Below, in pieces: positions 24,662-36,345 of a stretch of 64,000 bases of DNA (its first letter is position 1; each line of letters starts with the position of its first letter). The translations under genes were made by a program, and so were the position numbers. Source of the stretch: Paraspadella gotoi (Eukaryota; Chaetognatha). The stretch covers positions 22,966,833 to 23,030,832 of the forward strand of contig CM119263.1 of assembly GCA_051294375.1 (NCBI GenBank), read 5' to 3'. The notes under the pieces were generated by a model. It worked only from the letters and a program-made list of their open reading frames with translations. It made no database searches and was not told the DNA's origin.

Positions 24662-25271
24662 CTATCTAGGAAAAAAGTTAGAAACATTTTTTTTTAAAAG
24701 TTCATTTATTCAATAAAAATATACAAAACATGGGTAAAACATCTCAATATTTGGTATGCCCTCCCTCGGCATCGACCACTGCCTGCATTCGTCTGGGCAT
24801 ACTCTCATAAAGCGAATTGGAGGTAAGAAGGTGAAATGTTTTTCACACCTTTAGCGCAATTCTTTTCAGCCCGATGTTGATTCCAAGTCTATTGCTGATG
24901 AATTGTTGCGTCTTTCCGCTCTTTTCTCAAGAGCTACAATTGCACCTTTATGAACCAAAGAGAGGGGCTGTCTATTCGCATAACCAAATTTTAAAAAAGA
25001 AAAAAATAACTAACTCAATTTGAAATAGAAACAAATAACTCAATACCAAGAATTGTGGAAAACTAAAGGCGATTTTTTTCCGCCATTTTTCACTTGAGGT
25101 TGCAATCTTATTTTGCCTCTAACTTCTATACGGTTGGATCTACGAAAAAATGGAAGGAAGCAACTGAAGGAAATTTAGTGTAGAATCTGAAACATCCTGA
25201 TTTTTAAAAATCGAGCAAGTTTTCGAGTATGATATCCTCAATTAAAATGTTTTAACTTTTTTTCTAGATAG
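24662..25271 (-). mobile_element. internally deleted Tc1/mariner transposon (right-arm copy)
   Basis: Same element as 22247-22845 in the opposite orientation, TA-flanked (24660-24661 and 25272-25273). The C-terminal tail is intact here (MQAVVDAEGGHTKY then stop at 24744-24746), whereas the N-terminal part carries indels. Confidence 0.75.
24744..24981 (-). pseudogene. truncated Tc1-type transposase remnant (right copy)
   Basis: Mirror of 22535-22764. The putative ATG is at 24979-24981. It lacks the DDE core and is frameshifted relative to the left copy. Confidence 0.65.
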
Positions 25272-25647
25272 TATTTCTACAACTGTCTTTCTTCCTATAT
25301 AGTATTTCCGTCTTTATATGAGAACTATACTTAGTATTATTTCATCCGCGCGCGTTAGAAGACAACTTTTTATCTGTCGAAATTAACCTCCCGGTCGCCC
25401 GCACGATTCTGAAATTCCCCTCTACCCCTATTGCCTGATATAAATATCTAAATATCGGCCACAACTCAACGCAACCGTTTATGCACCGATCGTAACAGAT
25501 CTCAGTGTACCGACATCCCTTTACTGACGAGATGCTTTGCTTTACGACCTCACCGCACCCACCCATGGGAGATCAAAAGAATTTCTCATAGCGGGAAAGC
25601 CTTTTTTTCAATTCAAGATCAAAGTCTTTTTAACAATCCTCGAAGCT

Positions 25648-25650
<3 letters not shown>

Positions 25651-25722
<72 letters not shown>
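25651..25722. repeat. (CT)n microsatellite in right arm
   Basis: About 72 bases of CT; the left-arm partner is inside the 21735-22053 gap. Confidence 0.97.
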
Positions 25723-25724
<2 letters not shown>

Positions 25725-27255
25725 CAAGTTTTAATTTTTCGCCCATATTTTCACCCAAGGATCATCGGTTTCATCGACTCCAAAACAAACAAGTCTAAAC
25801 GATTGACTCAGAACGACCCTTTGCAAAAAGCCACGCGCGGTTCCATCCCTTTCTTTGTCAGAGAACTGCCACTCATCCGGAGGCGACAATCGACGAAGAT
25901 CACGACTTCACGAGCGTCAAAGACTCGACTCTTACCTTTTTCTGCGGCAACGTCAAAATCCGTACGAGATTTTATCAACTTTTTCTTTCGTTGTTGTGAA
26001 AGGAGAGTTTAATTGTTTGCGCCAAAGTTGTCCTCTCTTTTTTTATTTATAATCTTGTTCTTGTCCTTTGTAATCCCTGTCAAATTCAAGAGATTTGCAT
26101 TTGACCGCAATTTGTCGAATCGGCGCCCAAATTGTCTTTAGTTTTTTGTTCTCTTTTTTCATTGAGGATTTTGAGTTGAATCCACAAATGATAACACGTT
26201 TATCACGATTGAAAAACCGAATTAGCCGCCGATTTTTTCCGTTTATCTTTAATTATTAATTTTTCAATTAAAACTCCATCCATCCATCCGCTTTTCTCTC
26301 ACCAAATCCTGCCATTCGCCATCTACCGCTCCGTCATCACGTTTCACCATATGGTGAGTCGGTGACCCGAGTCACGACCTCAAAAAAAAGGCTTTTCGCG
26401 GATTTCGTGAGTTTTTACGTTCGTCGCGTCGACGACGATTCACAAGTTTTTCCGCCATTAAAAATCAGACCGTCCAATCAAGAAACGAGATTTGAGGTCG
26501 ACAGCCAATCGGAAATCCCTTCTGTTGTCCTTCGTCGTCGAACTTGTGCATCTTAAACTTTAATTTAATTTTAAAGTATCGACGTCAAGGACCGAAGCGT
26601 CGCCGTTGTTCACGCTTTCGCAACCGACTTATTCCCCCGCCCCTTTCTCACCAAATTTCTCCCTTCGCGGTCGTAATCACATCTCCTCTTCCTTCCTATT
26701 TCCTCATTTCCTCTCATCCCTTTTCCCTCGATGTCACTTCGACGTGAGTTTATGAAGGAGACGTGAGTTATAACACATTACATTTAATACAATGTAATTC
26801 AAGCGAAGGTAATAAAAATATTATCACAATTACCTATTGTTGTGTCCCGTCGGCCAGACGTCGGATTTCTTAACGCGAATGTCGGCCGAGATGTCCAGAC
26901 GAGGGAGGAAAAATACCTTAACCTCTTTAACCTCTTCCTTCTAATAATACCTTCTTTTTTTTTCATCCAATGTCCTCTTCTCATCACTCCTTCCTCCCAA
27001 ATCTCCCCGATGAACTCGCATCAATTTCTTTTTTACCTTAACACCCTCTTCCCCCCCTCCCTTCTCATGCCATCGATTCCCCTCTTCCTCATCCCATCCC
27101 TATTTTCATTCCTTCGTCTCGACCCCTCTTCTCGCGTTTCCTCGCTTCCTCTCCTCTTCCTCCTCTCGTCTAACTCCCCCCTCTGCCTCCCCCCCCCCGC
27201 GAACTCCCTATTCTTCTCTCAACCTCTCGCTCCCTTCGCACAGTCGCCGCGTTCG

Positions 27256-27257
27256 AT

Positions 27258-27344
<87 letters not shown>
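27256..27344. repeat. (CT)n microsatellite in right arm
   Basis: Partner of the GA tract at 19978-20071. Frames across it translate to Ser-Leu repeats and are not genes. Confidence 0.96.
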
Positions 27345-27347
<3 letters not shown>

Positions 27348-28005
27348 TTTTTTAACCTTTTCTTCTCTCTTCTTCTTTTTCCTTCTATTTAAAACTTTAG
27401 TTCGCATCTCAAAAGAAAAAAAAAAGCGAGTCGCGTTTCCTTCATCGATTTTTTTTCATTCGTTGTTGTTGTTACTCTTTTGTTTTTCTACAATTTTCTG
27501 TCACACCTTGTCTCCTCTTCCGTCGTCTTTAAAAAGCTTTTCGAACATTTAAGAATTTTTTTCGATGAATTTGTCATCATCGTCATCATCATCATCATCA
27601 TCTTAATCGTCCCTGTCGTCACCTTACGCACTGAAACGCTCATGTCGCCGGAAGTAAAGACAACAACAAAAACAACTACAGCAAAACCAGGCAACGACCA
27701 AAATTTGATTTGCGTGGACCTTTTTCCACTTTCCCGCGCCAGAGAGATTGAGACACAAAACAAGTCGGCGATAACGACCAAGCAAATTTGGTGAGCAGGA
27801 CGGCGATAAAGAACATTCCTGATGATCAAACAAACAAACGCCCTTAAAATCCTCGAGCACTCAGAGATGGACCTCCAACCGTTTCCACTCAAAACCAACG
27901 GCCCTCGGCTTCAAAACCACCCTCCAACCACCAACACCACCGCTCCGGCTCGTCGGAGGTGTGACTTTTGTGCTTCAAATCTAGAGCCTCTCCCTCCGCT
28001 TTTTC

Positions 28006-28043
<38 letters not shown>

Positions 28044-30598
28044 CGATTTCGCTTCGAGAGTCGATTCGAATTTCGCGGGCTTCTCACATCCTCCGTTCGG
28101 CCTCTTTCGCTGGGCGAGGGCTGCGTTCGACGCCTCACCCGTCACGCCGCACCGCGCCATCGTGCACCTGCGAAGTCTTTTTCTCGTCTCTTCGCCCAAT
28201 AATGTGGGCAAAAACTTTTGAGTTGTTTTTTTCGGTCAAGACAAAACTTTTCGACAAAAAAAAAAACAAAAAAACAATGTGGTTTTTTGTGGGGTTTTTT
28301 TTCTTCGACACAAAATTTGTTTTCATTATTTTCTTTGTTGCGCCAAAGTTCCAAACAGAAATAACGCGGAGGCCGAATATGAAATTCTGCAAAATTTATT
28401 AACAAACTATTAAAAATCGAAGAAACCAGAGAAAACTTTTTGCTGCGGCCTCAAGGCTGGTAAACTTCTTAGTTTTATTTTATTTTTAAAAATAAACTTT
28501 TTAATTTGCTTTACTTTTTTCTTTCCAATTTTTTCTAAGTCGTCTTTCTATTATTTTGGGCAAAGGGAAAGAACCAATGTTTAAAACATTTTTCTTTTTT
28601 TTTTCCACTCATTTTTCAAATACTCGGCAGAATTGCGAATGTGGATGTTTACAAATTTTAAACAATCCGGATTTCTTCTGTCGTTTAAGTGTCACTTGTC
28701 CGCTCGTCTTTCGTTTTTTTTTAGATTCTTTCAATTTCATTATTAATGATGATTATTTGTGTGCCTTAAACATTGAAGAACTATAACGAAGGTTAAACTA
28801 TTTACGATGTGTGGTTTGTTTTTTCTTACCTTTCGTCTTCATGGAATTCAAGCAAAATACATTAAATAGGTTGTCACATTCAATATTACAACGAAAATAT
28901 AAATCTAAGAAGACAATCCATTAAAACAGCGAGTCCTCTTAGTTCTTACTTGTCAAATTCTGAAACAGTCACTACAATACTTCGTGACATTTTATATACA
29001 TGATCATTGTCAAATAAATCGAAATTTTCCACTCTACGGTTCTAAATTCATTTTCTTTAATCATTTGAAAAAAATATTTCATTTGCGACGGCCTTTTTTA
29101 GTCACGATATTTGGGAACATTCTGTTTCAATTTATGTTTGTTTATGTTTTCTGTTGTCCTTGGCCAAATCTAATCCTATCCCTAACATACTTCTCGCATT
29201 TCGATTTAAAACGAAGAATGACAAAAGCAAATGCCGCGAGATGCACTCGATGTGAATTCCACCGAATTAACTAAACGTGTAAATCTTAAAAATGTCAGTG
29301 AAATTGAGATAGAGTGGAAAGACAAAAGGGCGGGGAAAGAGAGAGCGAGAGCGAGAGGGTCAGAGACAAATAGACGGAGTGAGACGGAGCCTCTAAACGG
29401 TGAGAGAGACAGAGACAGAGAGAGTGGATAGAAATCGAGTTACCAGCAAGAAAAAAGAGGAAGAGGGAATCCTTGAAATTGGCGTCGAATTTGGTTTTGG
29501 CTTCGGGGGAGGATTAGAGCTGAGATGGGATAATTGGAACGAATCTTTTGGCGCAGAAAAAAAAAAATCACATTTTTCATTCGTATCGAAATGTCTGCGT
29601 CTTTCTTTTTTTTTGTCTGTCGTACTGTAGTTGTAGGAAAAAGTTGTTGTTGTTATCGATGTCGTTGTTGTTTTTCTAACTTGGTCGAGAGGGAAAAAAA
29701 AGAGAAGGGGAAAAATCGATCTCGTAATTGATTTTTGTTTTTTGGTGCCGAATGGTGATAGCGATGCCGTCTGCTTGATCTAGTTATCGGCTTTTAATTT
29801 AGAATCAACATTTTCTTGTTCAAACGCCAAATATTATATAAGTATCTTTGTTCTGGAAATCTGATATTATTACCGGAACTTAATATATCAGCTAAAGCAA
29901 TTATTTGTAAATTCTCGACGAGATAACCAGAATTGTTACTGATAAAATTAAATACATTGATATTAGAAAATACGAATATTTTTTTAATCATAAATTAAAC
30001 AAAAGAATGATAAAAATGAGTCATTAAAACAAATTACGTGTTACGAAAAAAAGGCCGATTATTCGAATTTTATAAATTAACCAACAATATAATACAATAC
30101 AAAATACAATACAATACTCGCAACTGCCAATGCTCAGTACAACCAGCAAATCGTTCCCTTTGCCCATTACTGCACCAGACGGGCAGTTGCCCCGAATCTC
30201 CCTTCCCTCGACCGCCCAATCGTTCAGCCAATAGACGCCGTCTCTTCGCCGCAGGACAAAACGCAAATTCAGTTATCGTCGAATGGGAGAAATTGTGAAT
30301 TGCATAAAATGGTGAAGAGGAAATGGGTTATGGTCTGACAGGGAATGGCAGTGATAAGATGTGGGGAGGGCCTAAAAAGGTTTAGAAGAAAATTAACCAA
30401 AAAGATCCAAAACTCTTGAGAATTAATAATAATAAGACGAGCGCGGTTTACGTCCGTACGCGCGAAGGAGGATTTTATGGGGAAAATGCGCGGGAGTTTA
30501 GGGAAAGGAAAGTAGGGGAGACATCTCGGGGGAGAGATCCGAAGACGCGAAGCGGAAAAAAGAGCAAATTACTGCCTTTGTTATGTGGGTTAATAAGG

Positions 30599-30601
<3 letters not shown>

Positions 30602-30646
<45 letters not shown>

Positions 30647-30648
30647 CT
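30602..30648. repeat. (GA)n microsatellite
   Basis: GA dinucleotide tract of about 46 bases. Confidence 0.97.
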
Positions 30649-31113
30649 TACAAAGAACGAACCCCTGGATCGTTTTGCGGGGAGGTCCCAAAACAGATTC
30701 CGCGTGAAGGCAGAGTCAACGCCGAAGACGACCAAGACGACGACGACGTTACGGTCGAAATGACGACGATCGAAGATCCAAGTTGTATTCGACTTGTCAC
30801 GAGATCGGGTCGACCGCTTGACCGAAGCATCCGACATCACGTGACCCGAGGATTTTGGTTGGCGTGAAACTCGATAAACGATTTTGCATCCGAATTAGGA
30901 TTCGGATTCGGAAAAATCGATGCGATCGAAATCGGAATTCGGGTCGTTTATGGGTTTTTTTTTGCCGCCAGATGGTATTGGAGTATTTGGCCCTGGTGGT
31001 CGGAGAAGGAAATATCGAAAAACAAAGAAAAGAAAGAGGTGGAAAAATAGATATCACTAAATTTAGCAAAAAAGCAAAAATGAAAAAGATGACGAAAGCG
31101 ACGATCGAAAATA

Positions 31114-31741
31114 CAGTCTATGCAAAAAAAAAGAGGCCACCCAAAAACATTATGAAAATAAATTAAGTTAGATCGCTTTAAAATAAAATATATTATAATT
31201 AAATAATATTTATGGAAAAATAAACTATTGATGTAAATTTTGTTAATAATAATAATATAATATAATATAATAATAATATCCGTTATGAAGCTATAATTTT
31301 TTAAAAGTAACTACTCAGTTAGAACTACTAAGTAAATTCAAACAGAATATCAGAGCAAAAAAAATAATCAAATATTTTTAACCTTTTGTGTTTTAAGGTT
31401 TGTTATACATATACTTTTTTTAAAAAAGTCTTTATTTTTCATTCATATTTTTTAAAAAAAATATATAAATACAATGCTCATAAATTAAGGCTAAAAGATC
31501 TTCGGTTTTTGGCAGATTTTTAAAAATGTTTTTTGAAGCAACTCAAATAACAAATTTTTTTGAACCGCTTATCTTTCGGGAGCTATAGATCTTGAATGCT
31601 TAGACCAATTTTTGTTAACTTATACATATTGATTTCCTATTTTAAAATCTATATTTATCATTTATAAATTTTTATAATATGTGCGTAAAATGAATATTAC
31701 TTAATGTTTGAAGAGTGTCCTATTTTTTTTGCATAGGACTG
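31114..31741. mobile_element. TA-flanked miniature inverted-repeat element, copy 2
   Basis: Termini CAGTCTATGCAAAAA and TTTTTGCATAGGACTG are inverted and flanked by TA at 31112-31113 and 31742-31743, as produced by Tc1/mariner transposases. 628 bp, AT-rich, no coding capacity. It shares its terminal design with 14881-15513. Confidence 0.75.
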
Positions 31742-33240
31742 TAGATGGTGAATAAATTAAGTGAAACTTTGGACTTAGGTTGTCTTATCTTTTTTTTTTT
31801 GTTGTTGTTGTTGTTGTTGTTGTTGTGTTTGTATCTGAGGAGATGAATTCTTTTTTCTCTGTTTAAATAAAATTTAAAAATGTCAAATGACAACAAAAAG
31901 ACGTACTGTACATATAAAAAGTCGTGAACTGCCATTCACCTCGTCACGAAGCTAAAAGGGCACAGCGTCACAGCTGGGCGAGTGACGTCACGGTGATTAA
32001 TTGTTTCGAAGTAATTTTTAATTAAATAAAAAGAAATAAAACAGAGAAGCCCGAAGTTAACTACTTAACGGTTCGTGTTCATTTTCTTTAAAATGATCTT
32101 AAATGGAAAACAAATCAAAAAGTCGAATAAATATCAATTAGAAGGATAGTGGAAGAAATGAGGACCGTGAAAAATTAAAAAAATAGCGACCAGAGAAAAA
32201 AAAGGTTCGGCTCTTTTGAGAACTGAAAGAAAACTCATTACGAATTTTTTTATGTATATTATTTTGGGAAATTCGAGTATTAAAAACAAATAAATTTCGG
32301 CGAAATCGGAACCTCATGGGTTTGAAATTAAAAACGAGCCGGGGCATCGACCACCACCCAAGGGTGTTGTCGGGGAGTGGCGATGCGCGCGTGAGTGAAT
32401 AGTGGGTGAGTAGAAGGACGATGGTGGCGGTGAATCCGAAGTTATTGCGTCTGGTTGAATCGTCCATGCAATGAGATCAAGAAGAGGGCGAAATTCGGGG
32501 AGCGATAAAAATTGTGAAAATCTTTTCTTATTAACTAGTTTTTTTTTTTTAGATATCTACAATTTCTTATTATAAGTAATATTGTTATACTATTTAAATA
32601 CACATTTTATACCAGTATATAATCCATAAAAAGTTAGTTGGATTTTTTTAGTTTCAAAATCATCAAAAATTTAACCAAATATTTTAATTTTCCGAAATTT
32701 CCTTTTCTTAAAATCTTTATTTCTTAGTATTTTTATTTAGTGTTCTTTTCTCATCCCTTCCTCTTCCCTTGACTCACAGACTTAACAGAATTTTATTCGC
32801 ACAGAAAATTTTGAGGCGCTTACGATGGCAGCCACGACAAGCTAACGCCGCGTCATCGATTCTCTCTCTCTCTCTCTCTCTGCCTCTACTCTCATTCATA
32901 ATTAAATTAGCCACCTCAAAAGGGTTTCCCCCTTGTCTCAAAGTCAAAACCGTAAGTGTGACTCCCGCATATTTTCTTTGTAAATCATTTTTTCATCGGT
33001 TTTTTTATGGGAAATTCATGATTTTTTTGACATATTTGCTAGTTAATAAACCAACTGTTTTATAGATTATAAATCATTTTCTCAATCGAATGTTTCAAAG
33101 CTCAAAAGGAATCGGAAAATTATTATTTTTTTTTATTTCAAAAAAAATGTTTTGCTCAAACTAATAAACAGGAAATTCCCCAGTTAGAAAACAACTATTT
33201 CATCGCCCCCCCCCGCCCCCCATTTTCTTTTCCTCAAAAC

Positions 33241-33290
33241 GCCGTCGGGAAGTCGGGGGGACTGAACCCGGGACCTCCCAGTTCGACAAA
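33241..33290 (-). other. tRNA-like fragment (possible SINE or pseudo-tRNA)
   Basis: On the minus strand AACTGGGAGGTCCCGGGTTC followed by AGTCCC resembles the variable loop and T-arm (B box) of a tRNA. No convincing A box, anticodon arm or acceptor pairing was found, so this is at most a remnant. Confidence 0.25.
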
Positions 33291-34035
33291 AGGCCATTTA
33301 TCAGCAAAAGAGAGAGAGAAAAAAATTTTTTTAGTCAAAAAACGGAAATCGTTCGAGTAGCGACAATCGACCGTCGTCGAAGTCGCGGCGACCGGCTGTC
33401 TCGTCAATGGGAACGAGTAACCTTGGCAATCAAAACAACAACGACGGTGAATCGTTTATAAGATTACAAAGTTTGTTTAATCTTAAGAATTTTTATAGTG
33501 GGATAGTAATGTGAAACCAGAAAGTTAGTCGTGGAAAGAAAGGCGACAGAATCCGAAGAGAACTTGATGAGAATAAAGGGAAACAGACACATTTATTGTT
33601 ATAATAAAATAATATTAACTAAAATATATTCGTGTACTTATGGAACAACAACAACTGCAGCGTGAGATTCGTAAAGAGGGTCACCGAACCGGACATGAGA
33701 CGAGAAGGCAGAGTATGAAAATAAGGTAAAGAGCCGGATATCAGATAAAATTATTACAGACTGTGTTGTCCCTGTACATGACGCAATGATATCAACTAGG
33801 GAACCAAGAATTCCGGATCACGATTCTGCTGGGAACAGTAAACACGAAAATCTCGATCCATAACGTTACGTCACACAGCTATTACGGTTCACGATAGTCT
33901 CACGCACGCGCGCCGATGTTCGAGAACGGAAACGAAGGGTCGTTAATCAAGTGGGAAGTTCACCGAGCAGAGATTCACAAATATATTCATAAAGGTCATT
34001 CACAAGGAACAGTGAGAGCGAAAGTGATGTTTTGT

Positions 34036-34037
<2 letters not shown>

Positions 34038-34111
<74 letters not shown>
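34038..34111. repeat. (GA)n microsatellite
   Basis: Uninterrupted GA tract of about 74 bases. Confidence 0.98.
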
Positions 34112-34114
<3 letters not shown>

Positions 34115-35929
34115 GACGGCGCGGAGCCGAGAGGGCAGGACGACCGCCGGCGGGAAAGTGGGAATGGGGGGGGGGGCGTCGCGGCTCATGGAATGTCGTT
34201 ATGATCCAAACCCGAAGTCGAAGCGTCACTGAGCATCACGAAGGAGAGGCGATGACCGCTTAGAGTCAGTTTATCAATGTTTGGCTTTCATAAGAAATTT
34301 TGTTTGTTTATAAATGGGATGAAATATGGAAGAGGTTAGTCCGTGAAAGCGACTGGCGAAGATTAGAGGGGGTGTGGGGGGGAGCAAGTTCTTCAAACAG
34401 ATGGCACGAAAGAGATGGAGGGAGATTAAGGGGAGGAAGAGATGAGGACAGAAGAGAGGAGAGAGAGAAGAGGAGGAGAGGAAGAGAGGAGAGGATAGGA
34501 AGAGAGGTTCCATTGAACGGCTAAACGACGATTTACTACCGACGATTCAAACAATTGACCATCGCATTGATTTAACGAATCAACAAAAGTTAGATATATT
34601 ATATATATTATTATATTATTATATATTCAAATTCGCCGATGAAAACAATTTTGAGACTTGTGACAAGAGCAACAAAGAATTAATCAAATCACGCAGTAAA
34701 AAGGTCACAATTGCGATCGACGGATTGTGACTCAGGGTTAACAGTTCACAATTACCAGCTTTTAGCTCTATGGTTTACAGTTGACTGAGCAAAGGGAGAG
34801 AGAGAAAAACAGCGGCAGGTGGTCGAGGCAATGGCTTCGATGCCATTTGCAATGTCTCGGTCGATTCAGTGAGTCAGTGAACTTTTGTGAAAACCGAAGG
34901 ATCGATTCGATCAAAAGTCGAAGCCGAAGATTAAGCTGAGGACTTGGAGGCGGATTTAAGCCTGCGTGATCACCAAGCGGACGAAGGGATAGAGTAGGTA
35001 TGATTTCGACGAGAGAAGGGAATAGAGATGGAGTTGACGATAGTAAAAAAACGTTTACTGTAACGATGACGCGAAGAAGATAACAACGATGGGAAAGAAA
35101 ACTTTTCGTTTTACAAATCTGAAGAGACTTTCTTTCTTTGAGATTTTAAATTTAAAGAGAAAACCAAGTTTTTTTTTACAAGATGAACAACAAGAGTCGA
35201 AACATGTTTTTTCACAATTAAAAAAAAACAACAAAAAACAAAACTTTGTTTTCTCTTCAAATTTATAATCGCAAAGAAAGAAAGTCTCAATTTAATGTCT
35301 ATAAATTAAGCACTCGGAATCGAATTATTTGTGGTCGTGGAAAAAAGAATGTTCATCGGGTGTGGACACAGATGGAAGACCACAATGCTTTAAATTAAAA
35401 TGGGATATGATGCATAAAAATGAGAATAAAAAATGTCATCGAGAGGAAAGATGACGATGTAGAAATTATTTCAGATTTATGACAGCGCATCAAAAGTCTA
35501 ATGAGGAAGAAGTGATCTTGATTTGAGATGTCACGGTTTACGAACTGACAAAGAATGACGAAAATCTAAAAAGTCCTGCGGAGATGTTCGTCGTATCATC
35601 GATGGAATACGCGAAGAGCGAAAGAAAACATGAGTCATCGTGAAGAGAAAAAGGATGACGTCAACGATGGCATCATGGCTCGCAGAATGTAGGTTAATTC
35701 GTAACATTTTTTGAAGAGGGGAAATGCGAAGAGGGAGCTTATTAATTATTACGATGAAGATGACAAAGAATAGGAAGGCAGTTATGAGTAAAAATGACAA
35801 TATTGACCTACAAGGTGAATTTTAGCAATCAAAAATAGCTAATTTCATTAAAGGATGACTTTAAAACATTATTTAGCCGCGCCTTTTTTCTCTCTCTAAT
35901 CTTCAAAGCATGGTTGAACAATGTCGTAA

Positions 35930-36345
35930 AGAGCCCTCTATCGCGAGTCCGCTCCGTTCCGACCCAACGCAAACGGGATTCACAATCACGCGCCAGTAAC
36001 GCGCGAAAACAGCCATTCGAAAAGAGAAGACGCGTGCCGGGGTACCACGCATGCGCGATTCTGACATCCCGATAACAATACGCGTGCCGGTCGAGACACG
36101 CGGTTAATGGCCTCCAAATCACGCGACGGGTTCGCGTGTCAACTTCCGGTTTAAAACTCGTCCGAACGAGTCTAGATTGGCTTTTAACAATCGATTGGCC
36201 AGATTTCCTCCTTTATCTTTCTCTCTCTCGATTCCCCGCTGACCTAACGTCCAAACAATCCTTGTCGGCGCTAATTGGCTTAATTTCATTTTCCTTTCTC
36301 GTTTCCCCGCAATTAAGCCACGCCCCCTGGAGAGCTTCTCTTCGT
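35930..36345. promoter_or_regulatory. CpG-rich, CCAAT/GC-box-rich promoter-like block
   Basis: A local rise in CpG (many CGCG and ACGCGTGCCGG motifs, the latter at about 36030 and 36080), three ATTGG (CCAAT) boxes near 36175, 36193 and 36273, and a GCCACGCCCCC GC-box near 36316. No coding exon adjoins it, so its target gene is unknown; CFAP300 starts 2.3 kb to the right. Confidence 0.35.

Larger units (their letters stand above)
23670..29158. repeat. right arm of the large inverted repeat
   Basis: Reverse-complement partner of 18181-23644, ungapped. It diverges from the left arm mostly by one- to few-base indels. Similarity ends near 29158, opposite 18181-18186. Sequence left of 18181 does not resemble sequence right of 29158. 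Confidence 0.95.
29159..35900. other. intergenic stretch without a confidently supported gene
   Basis: Contains (GA)n at 30602-30648 and 34038-34111, a (GTT)n at about 31800-31827, a miniature transposon (31114-31741) and a tRNA-like fragment (33241-33290). A plus-strand frame near 30660-30867 (Asp/Glu/Arg-rich) and a block near 33340-33430 are GC-richer than their surroundings, but no splice structure links them. Confidence 0.5.

Noticed and set aside
33241-33290. A functional tRNA gene
   Set aside because: Only a T-arm-like segment is present; no acceptor stem, A box or anticodon loop could be folded.
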